NCBI GenBank assembly: GCA_028695945.1
Contig: JAQVIB010000009.1
Span: 1 to 18,490 of the forward strand
Length of the DNA: 18,490 nucleotides
Origin: Lachnospiraceae bacterium
GTDB taxonomy: Bacteria; Bacillota; Clostridia; Lachnospirales; Anaerotignaceae
Reading direction: 5' to 3'
Position numbers and translations under genes: made by a program. The notes beneath the pieces are model-generated. The model had not been told where the DNA came from and ran no database searches. It worked only from the letters and a program-made list of their open reading frames with translations. Positions 14,029 to 18,490 of this stretch are shown one piece after another; position 1 is the stretch's first letter, and each line of letters begins with the position of its first letter.

Positions 14029-15363
14029 CTACATTATAAGTTTTAATAAAAATAAAATTGCAATTATAATAATAACTGGGTTAAGTTCCTTGCTTCTGCC
14101 AGAGAGGAATTTTAATGCAACATAAGAAATAACACCAAAAATAAGTCCTTCTGAAATACTGTAAGCAACCACCATCATCAATATTCCGATGAATGCTGGG
14201 AATCCTTCAGTGTAGTCGCTAAAATTAATATTTACAACCTGTTCCATCATAAACAAACCAACTACAATAAGTGCTGGTGTTGTGGCAAAAGAAGGAATGG
14301 CTGTAATAATTGGAGAAAAGAACAGAGCAAGCAAAAATAGCAACCCAGTAACAGCTGATGTAAGACCCGTTCTTCCACCGTCTGCAACACCTGATGCACT
14401 TTCAACAAAGGTAGTAACTGTTGATGTTCCAAGAACAGCACCTGCTGTTGTACCTACTGCGTCCGCCAATAATGCACCTTTAATTCTAGGTAATTTGCCT
14501 TCCTTGTCCAAATATCCAGCTTTTGTTGAAACACCAATAAGCGTACCCAAAGTGTCAAAAAGGTCAACAAATAGGAATGAGAATATAACTGTTACAAATT
14601 CCAGTGAAAAAATATTTGAAAAATCAAGCTTCCCGAACACTGGTAAAATTGAAGGTGGCATAGAAACCACTCCACCAGGTATAAGTGAATACATTCCTGC
14701 CTCAATATTAACTACGTAAATTCCTGTTAATTCACATATAATACCCAAAACATAAGTTATAATAATTCCCCATAAAAGTGCACCACGTACTTTTTTAATT
14801 ACCAAAGCAACTGTAATTAATGTACCAATAAGTGCAAGAGCAACAGGCACTGTTTTTACATTACCAATACCAACAAGGGTAGCAGAATTATCCACAATAA
14901 TACCTGCATTCTGCATACCAATAAAAGCAATAAATAAACCAATTCCAACACTTGTAGACGCTTTTAAATTTTTAGGTATAGCATTAAAAATAGCCTCCCT
15001 AACATTTACAAGGGAAAGCAAAATAAAAATAATACCCTCTATAAATACGGCTGCTAACGCTGTTTGCCATGAATACCCATACTGCAAAACAACTGTAAAA
15101 GCAAAGTATGCATTCAGACCCATGCCCGGTGCAAGTGCAAAAGGATAGTTTGCAAATACAGCCATGCAAAGTGTTCCCAAAGCAGAAGCAATTGCTGTTG
15201 CTGTTAATAAAGCACCTGCATCCATACCTGTAGCACTTAATATGCTGGGGTTTACAATAAGAATATATGCCATAGTCATAAATGTTGTAATTCCGGCATA
15301 AACTTCAGTTTTTACACTCGTTTTGTTCTCTTGAAGCTTAAACTGCTTTTCAAAAAAACTCAT
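14029..15363 (-). CDS. NCS2/AzgA-family purine permease
   Basis: This 444-residue polytopic membrane protein belongs to the AzgA (adenine/guanine/hypoxanthine) branch of the NCS2 proton symporters. FKLQENKTSVKTEVYAGITT leads into the first membrane segment, then ATGMDAGALLTATAIASALG and APGMGLNAYFAF. The substrate-site region contains DLFDTLGTLIGVSTKAG followed by GTSTVTTFVESASGVADGGR, characteristic of this branch. By family it imports adenine, guanine or hypoxanthine; which one cannot be fixed by eye. ATG 15361-15363 follows TTAGGAGGG at 7 bases. Its stop is about 50 bases from the purH promoter with no clear terminator between, so read-through into the purH leader is possible. I found no guanine riboswitch or PurR-like box upstream. 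Confidence 0.93.
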   Translation of the reverse strand: MSFFEKQFKLQENKTSVKTEVYAGITTFMTMAYILIVNPSILSATGMDAGALLTATAIASALGTLCMAVFANYPFALAPGMGLNAYFAFTVVLQYGYSWQTALAAVFIEGIIFILLSLVNVREAIFNAIPKNLKASTSVGIGLFIAFIGMQNAGIIVDNSATLVGIGNVKTVPVALALIGTLITVALVIKKVRGALLWGIIITYVLGIICELTGIYVVNIEAGMYSLIPGGVVSMPPSILPVFGKLDFSNIFSLEFVTVIFSFLFVDLFDTLGTLIGVSTKAGYLDKEGKLPRIKGALLADAVGTTAGAVLGTSTVTTFVESASGVADGGRTGLTSAVTGLLFLLALFFSPIITAIPSFATTPALIVVGLFMMEQVVNINFSDYTEGFPAFIGILMMVVAYSISEGLIFGVISYVALKFLSGRSKELNPVIIIIAILFLLKLIM

Positions 15364-15425
15364 TTAAATACCCTCCTAATATAATTAAATAATGACATTC
15401 CGAAGAAGATAATATCAAAAACAAA

Positions 15426-15452
15426 AAACATTGTCAAATTTCAACAATGTTT
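15426..15452 (-). terminator. Intrinsic terminator after the histidine kinase gene
   Basis: A 9-bp stem AAACATTGT/ACAATGTTT with a 9-nt loop is followed on the minus strand by TTTTTTGTTTTT. It lies about 85 bases after the kinase stop. A promoter for the permease could also lie upstream of it (TATAAT on the minus strand, 15469-15474), in which case this stem would fall in the permease leader. Confidence 0.65.
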
Positions 15453-15476
15453 CCTCTCAAAAAATATTATTATATT

Positions 15477-15529
15477 TTATGAAAAGACTTATGACATATA
15501 GTAAACAACTTCTCAGTCTTTTGCCATAA
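15477..15529 (-). terminator. Second hairpin downstream of the histidine kinase gene
   Basis: Arms 15477-15489 and 15515-15529 pair over 13 bp with a 2-nt bulge and a 25-nt loop, starting 8 bases after the kinase stop. The following minus-strand sequence is A/T-rich (AAATATAATAATATTTTTT) rather than a clean T run, so termination here may be partial. Confidence 0.4.
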
Positions 15530-15536
15530 ACCCTTT

Positions 15537-16961
15537 TTATTTCGTTTCAATCTTTTTTAGGCTGAACGTAAACTCTGTACCAACATTTTCATTGCTTTTT
15601 ACTTCAATTTTTTCGCCATGTGCCTTAATAAATTCTTTTACTATGGATAAGCCAAGACCAATTCCACCCTTGTCCAACCCACGGCTTGAGTCCGCCTTAA
15701 AAAACCTTTCAAACACCTTTTTCTGTTCCTCTCGGCTAATTCCTTCGCCGTTATCCCTAACAGAAACAAAAACTTTTTGGCTCTTAACAGTTGTTTCAAC
15801 TGTTATTTCTCCATCCTGCGGTGTAAATTTAATGGCATTGTCTAACAAATTTTGAATAACACGTTGTATCATGTTTGGGTCTGCCAAAACCACAGTAATC
15901 TCTTCAGCAAAAACCGCCTGTGTACGTATTTTTTTTGCTGAAAGACGGGTTTCAAAAACATTAAGGCTATCCCTAATCATATCATTTATATCAAATTCGC
16001 AAACTTCAAGGCTAATTGCCCCAGCCTCTACCTTGCTTAAATCCGTCATATCATTAGCAAGCTTTGTAAGCCTTGCTGTTTCCTCTAAAACTATGTTAAG
16101 ATAATGACTTTGCCTTTCAGGCGGAATTGTTCCGTCTGCAATAGCACTAATAAAACCTTGTATGCTGGTTAACGGCGAGCGTAAATCGTGGGAAATATTA
16201 GCAATAAACTTTTGTCTGCTGTTTTCAGTTTTCTCAAGGCTTTCAGCCATATAATTAAAACTTTGTGCCAACTGCCCAACTTCGTCTCCGCTTTCCACTT
16301 GAATTCTGTTTTGAAAATTTCCATCAGCAATTATTTTAGCCGCATCATTCATATCTCTAAGGGGCATAATTATACGCTTTGTTGAATAATAAATAAGCAT
16401 TGCTCCAATTATAAAAACGGGTATCATGCATCCAACAACAACTGCACGCATATCCTTTATGGCTTCTTGCAAAACCGTTATTGGCTTGCACATGAAAACT
16501 CCACCAATAATTTTGTCTCCTACAACAATGGGATAACCTACTGTAAGCACAGTTTCGTTAAACATTCCGCCAATTTTACCCTTAACCGTTGCAACTCTTC
16601 CAGCTAAAACAATGCTTACAGCTTCATCTGTAATGGTTTGCCCTACCCACTGTTGGTTAACGCTTTGGGATACAAGGCTTACCTGCCCTTTATCATTCAT
16701 AAAAAATACACTTGCACCCATATATTTTTCCATTATCTGCAATTCAAAACTCATTCGGCTCATGTCCACAACACCTGTAAAGTATAAGCTGGACACGCTT
16801 TCCTTAAAACGTTCACACTGCAAAATAAGCTGTTGTTCCTGCTCATTCATAAATTGTCTTGTGTATATAACGGATATCCCTGCACCAAAAAAACCAAATG
16901 AAATTAAAAGTATACCCATATAAAGCAGCATCTGTTTTTTAAATATGGTTGTATTCTTCAC
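15537..16961 (-). CDS. Membrane sensor histidine kinase (HAMP, HisKA, HATPase)
   Basis: The 474-residue protein is a classical two-component sensor. Membrane segments at about 11-33 and 172-194 flank an extracytoplasmic sensing domain of ~135 residues that resembles a single Cache/PAS-like fold. A HAMP domain follows (195-250), then the H box ISHDLRSPLTS with phospho-acceptor H258. The ATPase shows the N box NLLDNAIKF (371-379), G1 DNGEGI (403-408) and G2 KGGIGLGLS (431-439). It should autophosphorylate and pass phosphate to the adjacent regulator. The start is GTG 16959-16961; the regulator's TAA lies just one codon upstream, so no earlier start is possible. Its ribosome site overlaps the end of the regulator gene. 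The signal is not known. Confidence 0.95.
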   Translation of the reverse strand: MKNTTIFKKQMLLYMGILLISFGFFGAGISVIYTRQFMNEQEQQLILQCERFKESVSSLYFTGVVDMSRMSFELQIMEKYMGASVFFMNDKGQVSLVSQSVNQQWVGQTITDEAVSIVLAGRVATVKGKIGGMFNETVLTVGYPIVVGDKIIGGVFMCKPITVLQEAIKDMRAVVVGCMIPVFIIGAMLIYYSTKRIIMPLRDMNDAAKIIADGNFQNRIQVESGDEVGQLAQSFNYMAESLEKTENSRQKFIANISHDLRSPLTSIQGFISAIADGTIPPERQSHYLNIVLEETARLTKLANDMTDLSKVEAGAISLEVCEFDINDMIRDSLNVFETRLSAKKIRTQAVFAEEITVVLADPNMIQRVIQNLLDNAIKFTPQDGEITVETTVKSQKVFVSVRDNGEGISREEQKKVFERFFKADSSRGLDKGGIGLGLSIVKEFIKAHGEKIEVKSNENVGTEFTFSLKKIETK

Positions 16962-16964
16962 CTT

Positions 16965-17657
16965 TTATTTCACCTCAAATTTATAGCCTACGCCCCAAAC
17001 CGTCTTAACACTCCAGCTTTCGCTTTCATCAAATTTTTCTCTAATTCTTTTAATGTGTACATCTACAGTTCGGGTATCTCCAATATATTCGTAACCCCAT
17101 ATCTTGTCCAAAAGCTGGTCTCTTGTAAAAACTTGATTTGGACGTTTTGCAAGAAAATACAGCAATTCAAATTCCTTTGGTGGAAAACTAAGCTCTTTGC
17201 CATGATAGGTAACTGTGTAGTTATCCATATTAATCTCTAGGTTTTCAAATGTTATCTTGTTCTCATTATCTTCCTCTTTGTCCTTAACCTCATAGCGTCT
17301 TAACACCGCCTTAATTCTGGCTATAAGTTCCTTTGGCTCAAAGGGTTTAACCATATAGTCGTCTGCACCAAGCTCAAGCCCTAGCACCTTGTCAAAGGTA
17401 TCACCCTTTGCCGTAAGCATAATAACAGGAACATTGCTAACCTTTCTAATTTCTCTGCAAACTTGATAACCGTCAATGCCTGGCAGCATAATATCCAGCA
17501 TTATAAGGTTTGGTTTAAATACCTCAAATTTCTTAACTGCATCTGCACCATTGTAAACCTCGCAAGTCTCGTATCCCTCACGTAGTAAATAAAGGGAAAT
17601 AAGTTCTGCAATATGCTCATCGTCATCCACAACCATTATTTTTAATTTATCAGTCAT
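16965..17657 (-). CDS. OmpR/PhoB-family response regulator
   Basis: The 230-residue protein has an N-terminal receiver domain, with acidic DDD at 11-13, phospho-acceptor D55 in LIMLDIMLPGIDG, T82 and K104. A C-terminal winged-helix DNA-binding domain (about 125-228) ends with GDTRTVDVHIKRIREKF and VWGVGYKF. It is the partner of the kinase that starts 3 bp downstream. ATG 17655-17657 follows AAGGAGG at good spacing and lies 12 bp after the mutS2 stop, so the three genes are probably co-transcribed. The target genes cannot be inferred. Confidence 0.97.
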   Translation of the reverse strand: MTDKLKIMVVDDDEHIAELISLYLLREGYETCEVYNGADAVKKFEVFKPNLIMLDIMLPGIDGYQVCREIRKVSNVPVIMLTAKGDTFDKVLGLELGADDYMVKPFEPKELIARIKAVLRRYEVKDKEEDNENKITFENLEINMDNYTVTYHGKELSFPPKEFELLYFLAKRPNQVFTRDQLLDKIWGYEYIGDTRTVDVHIKRIREKFDESESWSVKTVWGVGYKFEVK

Positions 17658-17669
17658 CTTATTTCCTCC

Positions 17670-18490
17670 TTATTTTAGTTCTACAATTGTAACGCCCATT
17701 TCACCCTCACCAAACACACCATATCGGAATGCTTTAACATGCGGATTCGTTCTTAAATATGTTTGAACTGCACTTCTAAGTGCACCCGTTCCTTTTCCGT
17801 GTATGATAGTAACCTGCTTCAAACCAGATAAATAGGCATCGTCCAAATACTTATCAATATTTCCAAGACCCTCGTCCACAGTTTGTCCACGACAATCAAT
17901 TTCTGCTTTAATGCCCATGCTTTTACCCTCTTTAACCTTAGAGGATATATTTCGCATATTGCTTCTCTGTGGTTTCTCTTTTTCAATAAAATCGTCAATT
18001 GCAAGCTCTTTTAAAGGTACTTTTACTTTCATAATTCCAATTTGAACCATAACATCTTTGTTGTTGTCTGGACCGCTTATAACCGTTCCACGCTGGTCAA
18101 AACTAACAACATAAATCCTGTCTCCTGGTTTAAGACTTTCCGGCGACTTGTGTGCCGCACGTTTTTTAGCAAGGGTTTTGTTAAATTCTGCATCTGCATT
18201 TGCAAGGTGCGTTTTAATCTTTTGACGGCTCTCATTCATTTTTGATTGGTTTGCCTTTTCACGTGCATCCCTGTTCATTTCCTTTATAATTAAATCAGCT
18301 TCTTCTTTTGCCTTTTGAAAAACCATTCTTGCCTCTTCTCTGGCATTGGAAAGAATTTTTTCACGTTGTTTTGCTACCTTATCCTTTTGTGTCTGAACTT
18401 CTTTTTTCAGCAATTCAGCCTCTCTTCGGTACTGTTCTGCCCGCTCCTGTTCACACACAACGGATTTTTTGCTAATTTCCAAATCCGTTA
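17670..18490 (-). CDS. mutS2: MutS2 family protein, C-terminal part (cut by the window edge)
   Basis: The frame is open to the right edge, and the apparent start at 18482 is an internal TTG coding for leucine. About 273 residues of an expected ~790 are visible. They begin with a charged coiled coil rich in K, E, Q and A, pass through a small beta domain (KPGDRIYVVSFDQRGTVIS), and end in an Smr endonuclease domain with DCRGQTVDEGL, IIHGKGTGALR and GEGEMGVTIVEL. By family, MutS2 acts on branched DNA to limit homologous recombination or, in Bacillus, on collided ribosomes through the Smr domain. The ATPase domain lies outside the window. It is followed 12 bp later by the two-component genes. Confidence 0.95.
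   Translation of the reverse strand, partial: TDLEISKKSVVCEQERAEQYRREAELLKKEVQTQKDKVAKQREKILSNAREEARMVFQKAKEEADLIIKEMNRDAREKANQSKMNESRQKIKTHLANADAEFNKTLAKKRAAHKSPESLKPGDRIYVVSFDQRGTVISGPDNNKDVMVQIGIMKVKVPLKELAIDDFIEKEKPQRSNMRNISSKVKEGKSMGIKAEIDCRGQTVDEGLGNIDKYLDDAYLSGLKQVTIIHGKGTGALRSAVQTYLRTNPHVKAFRYGVFGEGEMGVTIVELK

Noticed and set aside
14282..14719. 145-codon plus-strand open frame
   Set aside because: It is antisense to the NCS2 permease, and its P/T/V-rich composition is what the reverse strand of a membrane protein gene gives. There is no supporting start signal.
15364..15536. Guanine/adenine riboswitch before the purine permease
   Set aside because: The conserved purine-aptamer loop and junction sequences are absent from this leader. 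Only terminator-type hairpins are seen.

Overview
The window looks like an AT-rich chromosomal segment of an endospore-forming, probably anaerobic member of the Clostridia (Lachnospiraceae-like). The reasons are the stage II sporulation gene spoIIP, a class III glutamine synthetase, a fused YibE/F membrane protein, a CmpB-like small membrane protein, MutS2, strong AGGAGG ribosome binding sites and TATAAT-type promoters. I see no phage, insertion sequence, integrase, CRISPR array, tRNA or rRNA. Most of the window is core metabolism and cell maintenance rather than an accessory island.

Layout, left to right. (a) 1-1148 (+): the C-terminal part of an NhaC-type Na+/H+ antiporter, cut by the left edge. 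It converges on a LysR-type regulator (1235-2155, -), with a perfect 14-bp hairpin terminator between them. (b) 2271-3506 (-): a YibE/F-type polytopic membrane protein with its own promoter and an operator-like palindrome. (c) 3718-5820 (-): glutamine synthetase type III, with a terminator-like hairpin in its leader. (d) 6011-6664 (-): a HAD phosphatase of the phosphoglycolate phosphatase type. (e) 6687-6771: a long stem ending in a plus-strand T run, a possible small structured RNA. (f) 6799-8652 (-): the FtsH protease. (g) 8711-9133 and 9130-10224 (-): spoIIP followed, with a 4-bp ATGA overlap, by a CmpB-like membrane protein. (h) 10303-11478 (+): a lipoprotein that resembles a GH26-type glycoside hydrolase whose catalytic glutamates are apparently missing, transcribed divergently from spoIIP. 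(i) 11537-11992 (+): an O6-alkylguanine-DNA methyltransferase whose promoter lies inside a perfect 15-bp inverted repeat. (j) 11993-12242: a hairpin-rich convergent intergenic region. (k) 12243-13799 (-): purH, preceded by a complete ZTP/ZMP riboswitch with a transcription terminator. (l) 14029-15363 (-): an NCS2/AzgA purine permease. (m) 15537-17657 (-): an OmpR-family response regulator and its sensor kinase, directly downstream of (n) the C-terminal part of MutS2 (17670 to the right edge).

Functional links. The purine permease and purH lie next to each other on the same strand, so purine uptake and the last two steps of IMP synthesis are neighbours, and the riboswitch ties purH to its own substrate ZMP/ZTP. 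mutS2, the response regulator and the histidine kinase are spaced 12 bp and 3 bp apart and look like one operon. spoIIP and the CmpB-like gene are translationally coupled. Several annotated starts differ from the longest open frame: YibE/F (GTG 3506), SpoIIP (10224), PurH (13799) and the methyltransferase (11537) all have better starts just after a ribosome binding site.

The strongest regulatory finding is the ZTP riboswitch, a known class in its classical context. The less explained items are the glnN leader, the possible RNA at 6687-6771, the dyad around the methyltransferase promoter, the hairpin cluster at 12056-12242, and the divergent pseudoenzyme-like lipoprotein beside spoIIP. I did not find a clearly new multi-gene system.
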